Of a DNA stretch of 64,000 bases, positions 10,377 through 20,753 are shown piece by piece. The DNA lies in contig NZ_JAAORH010000003.1 of the NCBI RefSeq assembly GCF_017696085.1, positions 62,001-126,000 of the forward strand. The letters run 5' to 3'. Under the pieces are notes generated by a model. That model ran no database searches and had not been told where the DNA came from. It worked only from the letters and a program-made list of their open reading frames with translations. Every line of letters starts with the position of its first letter. The first letter of the stretch is position 1. The stretch comes from Prochlorococcus marinus XMU1410. GTDB lineage: Bacteria > Cyanobacteriota > Cyanobacteriia > PCC-6307 > Cyanobiaceae. Made by a program: the position numbers and the translations under genes.

Positions 10377-11750
10377 ATGAATATTAGAATACCTTGGATA
10401 ATAAGTAGAAGAAGAAAAATAATTGCAATAATTCTTGATTGTTTTATTAGCTCATCACTTTATAATTTTAAATTTTTTTCTGAATTTAATTCTTATCCAA
10501 ACAGATTAGTTACAACAAGTTTTGTATTCTTTTGGGTTATTGCAAGTTATATTTTAGGCAGATATTCAAGTGTTTATAAACTATCATCAGCATTTATTTT
10601 AAAAGAGCTAATAAAATCATTTCTTTTAATTTTAGTTTGTAACTTAATTTACTTAACAATAAATTGGGGATATCCTTTGTTATTTTTTTGGGATTCGGGA
10701 AACTTTTATAATCTAGAGCTTAGAGAATTAAGCAACTTTTTTATAAGAATTACTCTATATTTAGCATCAACAAGTTTTATTTTTCAATCTATTCTTAAGC
10801 TATTGACCAATAATATTATTGATCAAAAAAAAAGCTGGATTTTTTATGGCTCTAAAGAGAAATTTGACCAAATTTCAAGTGAAGTTTCATTTAATAAAAA
10901 GAAAATTATCTTAATTTTTTTGACCAATATAGATAATTTAGAGTCAATACCCATTAAAAATGTTCAAGGCATCATAATTGGAGAATTTTCTATAAAAAGC
11001 AAAGAAGATGTAGATATTATTTTCAACTTAAAATTAAAAGGCCTAAAGGTTGAAAGTTTGTCAACTTGGTTTGAAAATGAATTTCATAGAATACCAACCC
11101 ATACCCTTGATAATAAGTTTCAATTAATTGAGAGGTTGAAACCTTTAGAAGATAATTTTCAAATGAGAGCAAAAAGGATAGGAGACGTCTTTGTAAGCTT
11201 AATACTAATTTTTATAACTTTGCCATTAGCAATAATTATTAGTATTTTAATTTTTATAGAAGATCAAGGTCCTTTATTTTATAGTCAAATAAGAACAGGT
11301 ATAAATGGTGAAAGAATTAATATATTGAAATTTAGAAGTATGAAAATAAATGCAGAAAAATATGGAATTCAATGGTCTCACAAAAAGGACCAAAGAATTA
11401 CCAAAGTTGGAAAATTAATTAGGGCTACAAGATTAGATGAATTACCTCAACTTTTATGCGTACTTCAAGGAAGCATGAGTTTAATTGGCCCAAGACCTGA
11501 GAGGCCTGAAATTGAGAGTAAACTACTCAAAGAATTACCATATTATAATTACAGATACATAATAAAACCAGGGATTAGTGGTTGGGCCCAAGTTAACTTC
11601 CCTTATGGGGCGAGCATATCAGATACCAAAATGAAACTTAGTTTTGACATATATTACATAAAACACTTTTCAATATTACTTGATATCCTTATTCTTTTTA
11701 AAACAATCAAATTAGTTCTAAACGCAAAAGGATCTAATCCAATTAAATAA
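10377..11750 (+). CDS. Polyprenyl-phosphate sugar-1-phosphate transferase (WcaJ/WbaP type)
   Basis: Starts glycan synthesis by moving a sugar-1-phosphate from a nucleotide sugar to undecaprenyl phosphate at the inner membrane. The N-terminal half has four membrane segments and a nucleotide-binding-like middle domain. The C-terminal catalytic domain (about 260-455) has the membrane hairpin after KRIGDVFVS, then KFRSM, DELPQL, SLIGPRPERPE and KPGISGWAQVN, the classic bacterial sugar transferase signatures. Length (457) fits the five-segment WbaP/WcaJ architecture. A second initiating enzyme of another class lies at 52803. The sugar used is unknown. Confidence 0.92.
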   Translation: MNIRIPWIISRRRKIIAIILDCFISSSLYNFKFFSEFNSYPNRLVTTSFVFFWVIASYILGRYSSVYKLSSAFILKELIKSFLLILVCNLIYLTINWGYPLLFFWDSGNFYNLELRELSNFFIRITLYLASTSFIFQSILKLLTNNIIDQKKSWIFYGSKEKFDQISSEVSFNKKKIILIFLTNIDNLESIPIKNVQGIIIGEFSIKSKEDVDIIFNLKLKGLKVESLSTWFENEFHRIPTHTLDNKFQLIERLKPLEDNFQMRAKRIGDVFVSLILIFITLPLAIIISILIFIEDQGPLFYSQIRTGINGERINILKFRSMKINAEKYGIQWSHKKDQRITKVGKLIRATRLDELPQLLCVLQGSMSLIGPRPERPEIESKLLKELPYYNYRYIIKPGISGWAQVNFPYGASISDTKMKLSFDIYYIKHFSILLDILILFKTIKLVLNAKGSNPIK

Positions 11751-11892
11751 AATATCATTTTTCTAGTAAGTAAGTACAACTTTTTAAAATTTAACTTTTC
11801 AATCTCAATTATTAAATATATTTTTTTTAGGATCCAATAACAATTTTAGAGGTTCAAAGAATTATCTTCAATGCTTAAAGTAGCATAAATAA

Positions 11893-13026
11893 CTATTCAT
11901 AATATCTAGAAATTAAATTCTTATATACCTCTAAATAACTCATTACACTGTCTTTCAAGTTAAACATTTCTTTTGCTCTTTGCATCGCTTGCTTTCCCAT
12001 ATTTTCAGATACTTTTTCATTATCCAATAAATATTGCATAGCATTTCGTAACTCAATTGATGAGTTTGGTTTTACAACTAATCCTGTAATTTGATCCTTA
12101 TTTACAAAAGATGTTCCAGTTCCAATTTCGCATGAAATCATTGGTTTACCAAATAGGGCCGCCTCTAATAATGCGATTCCGAATGCCTCAGATCTTAAAT
12201 GTGATGGAAAAATAAAACCTGTGCATAAATTTAACAAAGATACTTTTTCCTGTTCTGAAACTTTATCTAAGATAGTAATATTCTTAATATTTTCTTTTTT
12301 AATCTTATTCAAGAGATTTTTTTTAATTTCACCCTCACCAGCTAATACCAAATTTATTTTCGTATTTTTAACAGCATTAAATGCTATGTGCAGACCCTTG
12401 TAATATCTAAAATATCCTATAAAAAGAAAAAACCTCTTGGGCAATATCTTTTTATAACAGCTATGTATTTTATTATTTAATTCTGGATAATCACTATAAG
12501 ATAATCCTATTGGAATAACACTAACCTTATTAGAAAACCTTTTAAGGACTTTACTAGTTGATAAATAATTTGGTGAAGTTGCTACTATATGATCGACTGA
12601 ATTTAAGAATGAATTCATCAAAAATCTATATAAAAACATAAATTTTTTTTGCCTTACAATATCAGAATGATAAGTAAGAATTGAGGGTTTTCTTCCTCCA
12701 CAAAATATATTTAAAATATCACTAAAAGGATAAGGGAAATGATAATGGATTATATCTGACTTTAAAACTAATTCTTTGAATTTCTTAAAAGCACTAATTG
12801 AAAAACTTGTCGAAAATATTGAAAAGTTTTCGGGGATAAAAATAACATTATAATTATCAATTGTTATTTGATAACTACTTTTATACGTTTTACTAAATGC
12901 TAGTACAGTATTTTCTATTCCTAATAAATTGCCAGCCTTACATAAATTATTCGTAAATTTTGCAACCCCACCAGTACTTTCAGGATAAGCATCCTTATAT
13001 AGATGTAGAACTCTAATTTTCTTCAT
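11893..13026 (-). CDS. Glycosyltransferase family 4
   Basis: The 377-residue protein has the GT-B fold pattern. An N-terminal Rossmann half begins IRVLHLYKDAYPESTGG, with a glycine-rich acceptor loop, and the C-terminal donor half begins near FFLFIGYFRYYKGL and holds the donor motif SEAFGIALLEA (E-X7-E type). It probably adds a sugar to a lipid-linked glycan in the cytoplasm. It lies on the opposite strand to the preceding gene and in the same direction as manC, 80 bp downstream of it. Donor and acceptor are unknown. Confidence 0.88.
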   Translation of the reverse strand: MKKIRVLHLYKDAYPESTGGVAKFTNNLCKAGNLLGIENTVLAFSKTYKSSYQITIDNYNVIFIPENFSIFSTSFSISAFKKFKELVLKSDIIHYHFPYPFSDILNIFCGGRKPSILTYHSDIVRQKKFMFLYRFLMNSFLNSVDHIVATSPNYLSTSKVLKRFSNKVSVIPIGLSYSDYPELNNKIHSCYKKILPKRFFLFIGYFRYYKGLHIAFNAVKNTKINLVLAGEGEIKKNLLNKIKKENIKNITILDKVSEQEKVSLLNLCTGFIFPSHLRSEAFGIALLEAALFGKPMISCEIGTGTSFVNKDQITGLVVKPNSSIELRNAMQYLLDNEKVSENMGKQAMQRAKEMFNLKDSVMSYLEVYKNLISRYYE

Positions 13027-13106
13027 GAAGTTTAAACTTCAAATAAATTAGATTTTATAATTTAAATCTAATCCTTATTATATTAACTAAAACAAATAGG
13101 GAATTA

Positions 13107-14552
13107 TTATTTACGTCCATATTTGTCATTAAATCTAATAATATCATCTTCATCTAAGTAAGGTCCGCTTTGTACTTCAATCATTTCTAAAGTAAGTTTC
13201 CCTGGATTTGATAATCTATGCTTACTACCTAAAGGGATATGAATACTTTGATTCTCAGTTAATAAAATATTTTTTTCGTTAATCTCAACATCTGCAGTGC
13301 CTTTAACTACAATCCAATGTTCCGCTCTATGATGATGCATTTGAAGTGACAAAGATGCTCCTGGCTTTACTCTTATAATTTTAACCTGCCATCTTTCACC
13401 CTCTAACATAGATCTATAGTTTCCCCATGGCCTATAAACTTCACTATGTGATTGAGTTTCAGAAACCCCATCATTTTTTAAATCATTTACGATTTTTTTA
13501 ATTTCTTGTGACTGTTTTATATCGGAAACCAATACAACATCGTCTGTTTCAACAACAACAATATCTTTTAAACCCATAGCAACTATTAACCTATGCTCAC
13601 TTCTTATCAAACAATTCTTATTATCTTTTGATACGACTCTACCTTTAGTAGCATTATTATTTTTGTCTTTTTTAGAACTTTGCCATAATGAAAACCAATT
13701 ACCAATATCACTCCATCCACTATCAAGAGGCACAACAACAGCTAATAATGTTTTCTCTATCAAAGCAATATCAATTGATATATTCTCACATTTCATAAAA
13801 TTATTTTTATCTATTCTTAAAAAATCCATATCTTTTTTACTATTCTCTATGGCAGCTCTCAAAATTTCTAAATTTGAATTGAAATATTTCTCAGATTCAC
13901 TAATGATGGTTGAACTTTTAAACATAAAAATACCACTATTCCATAAATATTTACCTTCTAAAAGAAATTCTTTTGCTTTATTCAAACTAGGTTTTTCAAT
14001 GAATTTTTCAATTTTTTGGGATTGCAAATTATCAGGGAAAGATAATCGATCAACTTTTATATAACCGTAGCCCACCTCTGGCCTGTTAGGGACAACTCCA
14101 AAAGTAACAATATTTCCCTTCTCTGACTGATTTCTTGCAAATTTAATTGCTTTCAAAAATTGATCTTCATTTGTAATCACATGATCTGAAGATAAAACCA
14201 ATAAATTAACATCCTCCAACTCATTTAATGTGCTCAAAGCTGCTGCTAAAATTGCCGGCGCTGTTCCCTTTCCAAAAGGTTCAAGAATAATTCGACTTGG
14301 ATTTATATTAATTTTTCTACATTGCTCAGCCACTAAAAATCTATGTTCTTCATTACATATAATGATTGGGTCTAATAAATCTTCTAATGGCTTTAGTCTT
14401 TCAATAGTTTTCTGAAGAAGTGATAATCCATTTTCATCATGTAAGTTCCAGAACTGTTTAGGGAAACTTTCTCTTGATAACGGCCAAATTCTCGTCCCAA
14501 CTCCACCTGATAGAATAATTGGTAGTATTTTTAAATTAGGTTGGGCATTCAT
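13107..14552 (-). CDS. manC: Mannose-1-phosphate guanylyltransferase / mannose-6-phosphate isomerase
   Basis: Bifunctional enzyme that makes GDP-mannose. The N-terminal nucleotidyltransferase domain starts with the pyrophosphorylase signature LSGGVGTRIWPLSRESFPKQ and contains FIEKP. The C-terminal cupin isomerase domain (about 370-470) has QMHHHRAEHWIVVKG, with the metal-binding histidines, and IPLGSKHRLSNPG. Length 481 is normal for the fused type II form. GDP-mannose is the substrate for Gmd (35430) and GDP-fucose synthase (39228) in this window. Confidence 0.95.
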   Translation of the reverse strand: MNAQPNLKILPIILSGGVGTRIWPLSRESFPKQFWNLHDENGLSLLQKTIERLKPLEDLLDPIIICNEEHRFLVAEQCRKININPSRIILEPFGKGTAPAILAAALSTLNELEDVNLLVLSSDHVITNEDQFLKAIKFARNQSEKGNIVTFGVVPNRPEVGYGYIKVDRLSFPDNLQSQKIEKFIEKPSLNKAKEFLLEGKYLWNSGIFMFKSSTIISESEKYFNSNLEILRAAIENSKKDMDFLRIDKNNFMKCENISIDIALIEKTLLAVVVPLDSGWSDIGNWFSLWQSSKKDKNNNATKGRVVSKDNKNCLIRSEHRLIVAMGLKDIVVVETDDVVLVSDIKQSQEIKKIVNDLKNDGVSETQSHSEVYRPWGNYRSMLEGERWQVKIIRVKPGASLSLQMHHHRAEHWIVVKGTADVEINEKNILLTENQSIHIPLGSKHRLSNPGKLTLEMIEVQSGPYLDEDDIIRFNDKYGRK

Positions 14553-14713
14553 CCTTTTTTGAAACTTTTATAAAATCATACAATAGTGATTTATAAAAGA
14601 TTATTTTTTGCATTTAGAATATTACAAAATTAAAGTAAACAAGATAAATTTAAATAAAATAAATATATCAATAATAATAATTACTTTTTAAATATATATA
14701 AAAAATAAATTAC

Positions 14714-15808
14714 ATGAAAAATGAAAAAGTTTTTTTTAATACATCATTTTTGGGTAAAAAACCAACTGGCATAGGAAATTTTATTAAAGAGATATCTAAA
14801 CGTTTTAATTCTAAACAAATTTTATTCAATCAAAAAAATGAAAAATTAATCTTTGATATTCCCAATAAATTAACTGCAGAATTTGGAATTTATGGTCACA
14901 TAAGAAGACTTATTTGGACACAACTTTTTCTCCCAAAACTTTTAAAAAAAAGCAAAATTAATTATCTTTTTTCCCCAATACCAGAGGCACCTTTAGGAAA
15001 CAAAATTAAAACAATAATTTTTGTTCATGATTTGATTCCTTTATTATTTCCAGAATTAAATTTCGCTACTTTATATTATAAATTTTGGCTTCCAAAAATA
15101 TTAAATAATAGCGATTTAATACTTTGCAATTCAATAGCGACTTCAAACCAAATTAATAAAATAATTGGTATCGACCTAAATAAAATAAAAGTTATTCCTT
15201 TAGGAGTAAAACAAAAGTTAAATTTTGAGAGAAAAAATAAAACTAATTACAATTTTCTAATTTTAGGGAGACATGCAAGACACAAAAATATAGAGGCCGC
15301 TATTGAGGCACTGAGTTTAATTAAAAATAATAAAAACATAGATACTAAAACAAGAAAAAAAATTAAATTATTAATAATTGGTCCTCAAAAAAAAGGATAT
15401 ACATTAGACCTTATTAGATTATCGCAGAAGTTAAAAATTAATAAAGATTGTGAATGGATAAATTGGATAGAAGATGAAGAAAAAGAAAAATATCTAAAAG
15501 AATCTTTAAGCCTTATAATACCAAGTTATTGGGAGGGCTTTGGATTGACAGCATTAGAAGCAATGTCATTTGGTACACCGATTATTGCTTCAAACCGAGG
15601 ATCTTTACCTGAAGTAATTGCTGATTGTGGTATTTATATAGATCCAAATAAAGTGAAGACGATAAGCAAAGCAATGGAAAAAATCATTTTAGAAAGATCC
15701 CTTTATAAAAAGTTATCTTATAAGTCTAAAAAAAGAGCCGAAATATATACATGGGAAAAGACAACACACCTATTACAAAAGACCATTGAAAATCATATTA
15801 ATCATTGA
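14714..15808 (+). CDS. Glycosyltransferase family 4 (mannosyltransferase-like)
   Basis: GT-B glycosyltransferase of 364 residues. The N-terminus reads FFNTSFLGKKPTGIGNFI, a form common in GT4 mannosyl- or rhamnosyltransferases, followed by FVHDLIPLLFPE. The donor half has ILGRHARHKNI and WEGFGLTALEAMSFGTP (E-X7-E). Transcribed divergently from manC across a 161-bp AT-rich gap that must hold both promoters, and convergent with the ABC permease gene. Sugar specificity is not readable from sequence. Confidence 0.88.
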   Translation: MKNEKVFFNTSFLGKKPTGIGNFIKEISKRFNSKQILFNQKNEKLIFDIPNKLTAEFGIYGHIRRLIWTQLFLPKLLKKSKINYLFSPIPEAPLGNKIKTIIFVHDLIPLLFPELNFATLYYKFWLPKILNNSDLILCNSIATSNQINKIIGIDLNKIKVIPLGVKQKLNFERKNKTNYNFLILGRHARHKNIEAAIEALSLIKNNKNIDTKTRKKIKLLIIGPQKKGYTLDLIRLSQKLKINKDCEWINWIEDEEKEKYLKESLSLIIPSYWEGFGLTALEAMSFGTPIIASNRGSLPEVIADCGIYIDPNKVKTISKAMEKIILERSLYKKLSYKSKKRAEIYTWEKTTHLLQKTIENHINH

Positions 15809-15816
15809 TTTTTTCT

Positions 15817-16605
15817 CTAAACTAAAAATGGTAATTGTTTTTTTACTCTCTTAAGCATATACATTGAAAATATTAACCCAATAATATTTACTATTGTCAT
15901 TAGTAATAATTTTATAAATGATAAATTTCCTGTTATTAAAGATTCGCGCAAAAAGTTAATAGCTTGAAAAACAGGATTTAAATCAGCGGTAATGCTTAAA
16001 TTTCCTAATGTTTCTTTTTTATATAATATTGGAGATAACAAAAACATTAATTGAAGAACAACTGGTATAAGCTGATAAAGATCTTTATATTTTAACCCCA
16101 ATGTTGAGACAACTAATGGAACCCAATACATAAAAAATAAAAAGTTTATTAGCGGTAAGATACCCACTGTAAATATATTTATCAATAAACTTGGTTGAAA
16201 AAAGCTTAATCCAATAATTACTAAAATAAAAGATTGCAAAAATGTCTGAGTTTGAAAAGCCCATTCCTCTAAAGTATAAAAAATATGATTAATGCTTGTA
16301 TTAAGAATCTGCTCTTTATTTTGCTCAAAAAGATTAGGAGCTGTACTAATAGCTGATGATAATGAGTTCCAAGAAACCAGACCAATTCCAAGATAAACTA
16401 TGTAGGCATTTATATCTTCAACTTTAAAAACTACACCGTATACTGCTCCTAAAGCTCCAACAGATAATAAATTAGAAAGCCCAAGCCAAAAACCACCAAG
16501 AAGGGTCCTGGCAAATCTTGCTTTTGTTCTTGATGTAGCAGCATACCACCACGCACGCCTACTATCTAAACCATATTTTAAAGAATCAAAAATTTTATTT
16601 TTCAT
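15817..16605 (-). CDS. Polysaccharide ABC transporter permease (Wzm type)
   Basis: Integral membrane half of an ABC-2 exporter: 262 residues, about six membrane helices, with the cytoplasmic N-terminal segment SRRAWWYAATSRTKARFART and a typical central loop. It overlaps the ATPase gene by 11 bp, so the two are translationally coupled. Together they would carry an undecaprenyl-linked glycan across the inner membrane. Resemblance is to the Wzm/TagG family. Confidence 0.9.
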   Translation of the reverse strand: MKNKIFDSLKYGLDSRRAWWYAATSRTKARFARTLLGGFWLGLSNLLSVGALGAVYGVVFKVEDINAYIVYLGIGLVSWNSLSSAISTAPNLFEQNKEQILNTSINHIFYTLEEWAFQTQTFLQSFILVIIGLSFFQPSLLINIFTVGILPLINFLFFMYWVPLVVSTLGLKYKDLYQLIPVVLQLMFLLSPILYKKETLGNLSITADLNPVFQAINFLRESLITGNLSFIKLLLMTIVNIIGLIFSMYMLKRVKKQLPFLV

Positions 16606-17332
16606 AATAAAAATTCAAAGCATCTTCCAAAACACCATCAAAAACTATACGACCTTTTGAAAAGACCAATCCTCTTCTACAATATCTCTCTAACAATTTA
16701 TCAGAATGACTCGCAAAAATTAATGTACCTGCACTTTTAATGAATTCATCTAAACGTTTTTCAGCTTTGTTGTAAAAATCATTATCGCCAGCACCAAATC
16801 CTTCGTCTAAAGCTAAACACTCATGTTGAAATGAGGTTAACAAAGTAAAGAGAAGCCTTGAAGCCATACCTTCACTATAAGTATTTATTGGCAAGTAAAT
16901 AAAATCACCAATACCTGAAAATTCAACAACTTTTTCTAAGAACTCACCAAATCCTTTTTCAGTTTTGTTTATTATTAAATATTGCGCTTTAGCAGCCACA
17001 TAACCGCTCAATGCATCGTTTGTTAAAAAACCTTTTCTTATCATAGGGAAAACATTCACATCAGAAACAATAGAACCTTTGGTTGGTTCATATATTTTTG
17101 AAACTAATTTTAGAAAAGATGATTTACCTGCCCCGTTGTGCCCAATTAGAGCAATTCTTTCGCCTCTATCAATTTTGCAATTAATATCTAAAAGAGCATC
17201 TATTAGTGTGACATCAGCTGATCTTCTACTTAAAATTCCACCAGTAACTGACTTAATTATCTTTTTTTTTAAATGCCTTGTTTCATTTGTAAATATAGGA
17301 ATTTGTAATGAAATATTTTCTAATTTAATCAT
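16595..17332 (-). CDS. Polysaccharide ABC transporter ATPase (Wzt type, short form)
   Basis: ATPase partner of the downstream permease. Walker A is GHNGAGKSS (residues 64-72), the ABC signature is YSEGM (152-156), and Walker B with catalytic Glu is LALDE (173-177). At 245 residues it lacks the C-terminal carbohydrate-binding domain of long Wzt proteins, so the exported glycan is probably not recognised by a terminal cap on this subunit. The degenerate YSEGM signature is usual in the Wzt/TagH family. It is divergent from the next gene across a 186-bp gap. Confidence 0.92.
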   Translation of the reverse strand: MIKLENISLQIPIFTNETRHLKKKIIKSVTGGILSRRSADVTLIDALLDINCKIDRGERIALIGHNGAGKSSFLKLVSKIYEPTKGSIVSDVNVFPMIRKGFLTNDALSGYVAAKAQYLIINKTEKGFGEFLEKVVEFSGIGDFIYLPINTYSEGMASRLLFTLLTSFQHECLALDEGFGAGDNDFYNKAEKRLDEFIKSAGTLIFASHSDKLLERYCRRGLVFSKGRIVFDGVLEDALNFYYEK

Positions 17333-17518
17333 TGTTTATGGATCAGTGTTGATTTTAAAAAAAATATAAGCATTATGTAATGAATTAAATTATTTTTTAA
17401 ATTAACATACAAAATGCAATATATTATCTTACTTTAATTCCTAAAGTTTTAAAAATATGTATTTAAGTATTTTTAAATTTCTGAAATTGTTATAAGATGT
17501 ATTAAATTAAATTTTAAT

Positions 17519-19030
17519 TTGAATAAAAAAGAAACTACTACTAATTTATATCCACTTAAAGGCAAAAGAATAATTGTAACAGCATGGGATCTCGAACACG
17601 GAGAACACAGGGGTATTGCAAATTATTCAAAAAATTTATTAAGAAGCCTAAAATCTTTAGGCGCTGAGGTTTGGCTTTTAACAGGTCTTACTTCTGATGT
17701 TAAATTTAGAGCAAAATATATCGAAGAAAAGAAAAAAATAGAAATATCAAGAATTATAGGCCAATTCGCAGATTCTAATTTTGGTATAACAGATAATATT
17801 AACTTCTTAAAAAGTACCTACAAAAGTTCAAGTAAATTATTAAAAATAATTACTTTAATTAAGTTTATACCAATAACCTTTTTTTATTTACTTAGCGGTT
17901 TTATAAATCTTAAATACAAGTATTACGAAAGAAAATATTTTGAGGATAATCCATTACTAAAGACCTCCAAATTAGATTATTTTAAAGACGTTGATGGTCT
18001 TGTATCTGCAAAACATATTTTCCAAAAAGCAGGGATATCAGCGATACTTAATACTTCTCCAATAAAAATTGGACTTAAAAAGTTTGATGTTTTCATAACT
18101 ACTTGCCCACTTCGCTTAAAAGCTAGTAATAACATTAAAACAATTCAAACAATTCACGATATTATTCCTGTAACGATTCCATCATATGATGATGCACTTC
18201 ATTTTTATAGAAGATGTGTAATAGCATTAAACACTGAAAGGAGAATATATGTCTCTAGTTTTACTAAATCAGAATATGAATTTTTATTGAATGAGCGTTT
18301 TAAGAATATAAAATATAACAATAAATCAAGAATCTTAATTCAGCCTCCCTCATTAAAACTTGAAGAAAAAGTTGCTAAATCTTTGGCAAATTTGGACTCA
18401 ATAGATGACAAAAACATTAAATCTCTTTTAAGAATAAATAAATTTAAATTTAAGGATAAGAATTTAACTTCAAATCAATATATTTTATTCAATTCAAGTA
18501 TTGAGCCTAGAAAAAATTTAGAAAGAGCTCTAGAGACTTTTTGTGATTACAAAAGTACGCATGAAAATAGTAATTTTAAAATTTGCGTTATTGGGAATCT
18601 ACAAAAAAACAAATACTGTAAGAAACTTAAAAATAGATTTATTAATGAAGATATTATTTATACAGGTTATGTAGATGAAAAGACTAAGCTTTTGTTATTT
18701 CTAAATGCAAGAGCTTTTATTTCTCCATCATTAATAGAGGGATTTGGGATTCCTGTTCTTGATGCTGCTTCTATGGGCATTAAATCTTTAGTAAGTGATA
18801 TAAAACCGCATCAAGAAATCCATAATTTAAAAGACTTTAATAAATATTTAAATTTAATATCTTTAACAAATTACAATTCTTGGCTTGATGAATTAGAAAA
18901 TATATTTGAAAATAATGAATCTCATATTTTAAGCGAAGAAGATAAGTTAAATAGAATAAAAAGATATTTTATTATTAGTGAACAAATCAATAACGAGTTC
19001 AATCATAATATTCAAGAATTAATAAAATAA
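17519..19030 (+). CDS. Glycosyltransferase family 1/4, long form
   Basis: The 503-residue protein starts at a TTG codon; no closer ATG fits. The N-terminal half opens with RIIVTAWDLEHGEHRGIANY and has a long insert (about 75-160) not seen in the other GT4 proteins here. The donor half has NSSIEPRKNLERAL and LIEGFGIPVLDAASMG, close to the E-X7-E region of GT4 enzymes, with Asp replacing the second Glu. The TIHDIIPVTIPSYDD stretch is common in GT4 mannosyltransferase-like proteins. Converges on the UDP-xylose synthase gene. Confidence 0.85.
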   Translation: MNKKETTTNLYPLKGKRIIVTAWDLEHGEHRGIANYSKNLLRSLKSLGAEVWLLTGLTSDVKFRAKYIEEKKKIEISRIIGQFADSNFGITDNINFLKSTYKSSSKLLKIITLIKFIPITFFYLLSGFINLKYKYYERKYFEDNPLLKTSKLDYFKDVDGLVSAKHIFQKAGISAILNTSPIKIGLKKFDVFITTCPLRLKASNNIKTIQTIHDIIPVTIPSYDDALHFYRRCVIALNTERRIYVSSFTKSEYEFLLNERFKNIKYNNKSRILIQPPSLKLEEKVAKSLANLDSIDDKNIKSLLRINKFKFKDKNLTSNQYILFNSSIEPRKNLERALETFCDYKSTHENSNFKICVIGNLQKNKYCKKLKNRFINEDIIYTGYVDEKTKLLLFLNARAFISPSLIEGFGIPVLDAASMGIKSLVSDIKPHQEIHNLKDFNKYLNLISLTNYNSWLDELENIFENNESHILSEEDKLNRIKRYFIISEQINNEFNHNIQELIK

Positions 19031-19067
19031 AATCTACAAATTGTTCTTGGTAAAAATTATTCCAAAT

Positions 19068-20024
19068 TTATAATTGTTGTTTATTGAATCTAATCAATTC
19101 AGCTTCAAACCAAGGAATGGTTTTCTTCAGACCTTCTTTTAATTTAACTTCTGGCATCCAATTTAATAATTTATTTGCCAAATTAATATCTGGTTTTCTT
19201 TTTAAGGGGTCATCTTGAGGTAAAGGTTTATTGGTAATTTTCAATGAAGGATTTATTAGTTTAATGATAGTCTCAGCAATTTGATTAATAGTATACTCAT
19301 CAGGATTCCCAATATTCACTGGACCATTATGCTCACTATTCATTAATTTCATCATTCCATCAATTAAATCATCAACATAACAAAATGATCTTGTTTGATT
19401 TCCGTCTCCATATATAGTTAAATTTTTATTTGTCAATGATTGGACGATGAAATTACTTATTACCCTCCCATCATCTAGATTCATTCTAGGACCATAGGTA
19501 TTAAAAATACGCATTACTTTTATATCAATTTTGTGTTCTCTATGGTAATCAAAGCAAAGGGTTTCTGAAATTCTTTTTCCTTCGTCATAGCAAGCTCTTA
19601 TACCTATTGGATTTACAGAACCTTTATATGATTCTGTTTGAGGATGTATTTCAGGATCTCCATAAATTTCACTTGTACTAGCCATAAGAATTTGGGCTTT
19701 ATTTTTTTTAGCAAGACCTAACATGTTTAACGTACCTAAAAAGCTGGTTTTTGCAGTTTTTATAGGATTTGATTGATAATGTATAGGGGATGCTGGACAA
19801 GCTAAATGCCAAATTCTGTCGACTTCCAAAAAGATGGGATCAATAACATCATGTTTTATAAGTTTAAAATTATTATTACCAATCCAATGTTTAATATTTT
19901 CATCTTTTCCAGTAAAGTTATTATCCAAACAAAAAACAATTTCTCCTTGTTTCATCAAATTATCAATCAAATGAGAGCCCAAAAATCCTGTTCCACCAGT
20001 GACTAAATTAATTTTACTTTTCAT
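19068..20024 (-). CDS. UDP-glucuronate decarboxylase (UDP-xylose synthase type)
   Basis: Short-chain dehydrogenase/reductase that decarboxylates UDP-glucuronate to UDP-xylose. The NAD-binding GGTGFLGS lies at residues 10-17, the active-site pair is Y146 and K150 in ACYDEGKR, and [12 protein letters not shown] and [14 protein letters not shown] are typical of the UXS family. Length 318 fits. The substrate would come from the UDP-glucose dehydrogenase two genes upstream on the same strand, so the minus-strand run 22154-19068 forms a short route from UDP-glucose to UDP-xylose. Confidence 0.92.
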   Translation of the reverse strand: MKSKINLVTGGTGFLGSHLIDNLMKQGEIVFCLDNNFTGKDENIKHWIGNNNFKLIKHDVIDPIFLEVDRIWHLACPASPIHYQSNPIKTAKTSFLGTLNMLGLAKKNKAQILMASTSEIYGDPEIHPQTESYKGSVNPIGIRACYDEGKRISETLCFDYHREHKIDIKVMRIFNTYGPRMNLDDGRVISNFIVQSLTNKNLTIYGDGNQTRSFCYVDDLIDGMMKLMNSEHNGPVNIGNPDEYTINQIAETIIKLINPSLKITNKPLPQDDPLKRKPDINLANKLLNWMPEVKLKEGLKKTIPWFEAELIRFNKQQL

Positions 20025-20027
20025 ATC

Positions 20028-20708
20028 CTACCTAAATAAGTTGTATTTTAAGATGCAGTAAATGGCTCTAAATCCGTCTTTCCAGCCTATTTTTTTACCT
20101 TCTGCATAAGTTCTTCCATAATATGAAATACCTACTTCATATATTCGTAAGTTCATTTTTGAAATTTTTGCGGTGATCTCTGGTTCGAATCCGAACCTAT
20201 TTTCTCTGATTTTAATTGATTTAATTATTTCAGTTCTAAAAGCCTTATAACAGGTTTCCATATCAGTTAAATTTAAATCCGTAAAAAAATTACTTAATAA
20301 AGTAAGAACACCATTACCTACGCTATGCCAAAAATAAACAACTCTATGAGGCCTACCACTTAAAAATCTACTTCCAAAAACTACATCAGCTTTCCCTTCT
20401 AAGATTGGACTTATAACTATTGGAAGTTCTTGGGGATCATATTCAAGATCTGCATCTTGAACTATACATATATCTCCAGTTGCCAATTGAAATCCAGTTC
20501 TCAAAGCTGCTCCTTTTCCCAAATTTTTATTATGAAATGAAATTCTAATATCTTCAAATTTATTTAGCAATTCTCTTGTGCCATCAGTAGAAAAATCATC
20601 AACTACTATTATTTCTTTATCAATTACAGGACAATTTTTAACCGAATTGATTATTTCTTCTATTGTATTTTTTTCGTTATAACAGGGAATTATAATTGAT
20701 AACTTCAT
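20028..20708 (-). CDS. Glycosyltransferase family 2 (polyprenyl-phosphate glycosyltransferase-like)
   Basis: The 226-residue GT-A enzyme begins [17 protein letters not shown]. It has the nucleotide-binding VDDFSTDGT, the metal-binding DADLEYDP and FGSRF, as in dolichol/polyprenyl-phosphate mannose or glucose synthases. No C-terminal membrane anchor is visible, so it resembles the soluble DPM1-like group. It lies 3 bp upstream of the UXS gene and 45 bp downstream of the UDP-glucose dehydrogenase gene, in one operon. A polyprenyl-phosphate sugar made here could feed GT-C enzymes such as those at 22759-26318. Confidence 0.88.
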   Translation of the reverse strand: MKLSIIIPCYNEKNTIEEIINSVKNCPVIDKEIIVVDDFSTDGTRELLNKFEDIRISFHNKNLGKGAALRTGFQLATGDICIVQDADLEYDPQELPIVISPILEGKADVVFGSRFLSGRPHRVVYFWHSVGNGVLTLLSNFFTDLNLTDMETCYKAFRTEIIKSIKIRENRFGFEPEITAKISKMNLRIYEVGISYYGRTYAEGKKIGWKDGFRAIYCILKYNLFR

Positions 20709-20753
20709 ATTAGATTAAATTAGTTCTATAATAACTCATTGAGTTTCATCTTT

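Noticed and set aside
13663-14064. 133-codon plus-strand frame inside manC
   Set aside because: Antisense to the well-supported manC gene; low-complexity translation without motifs.
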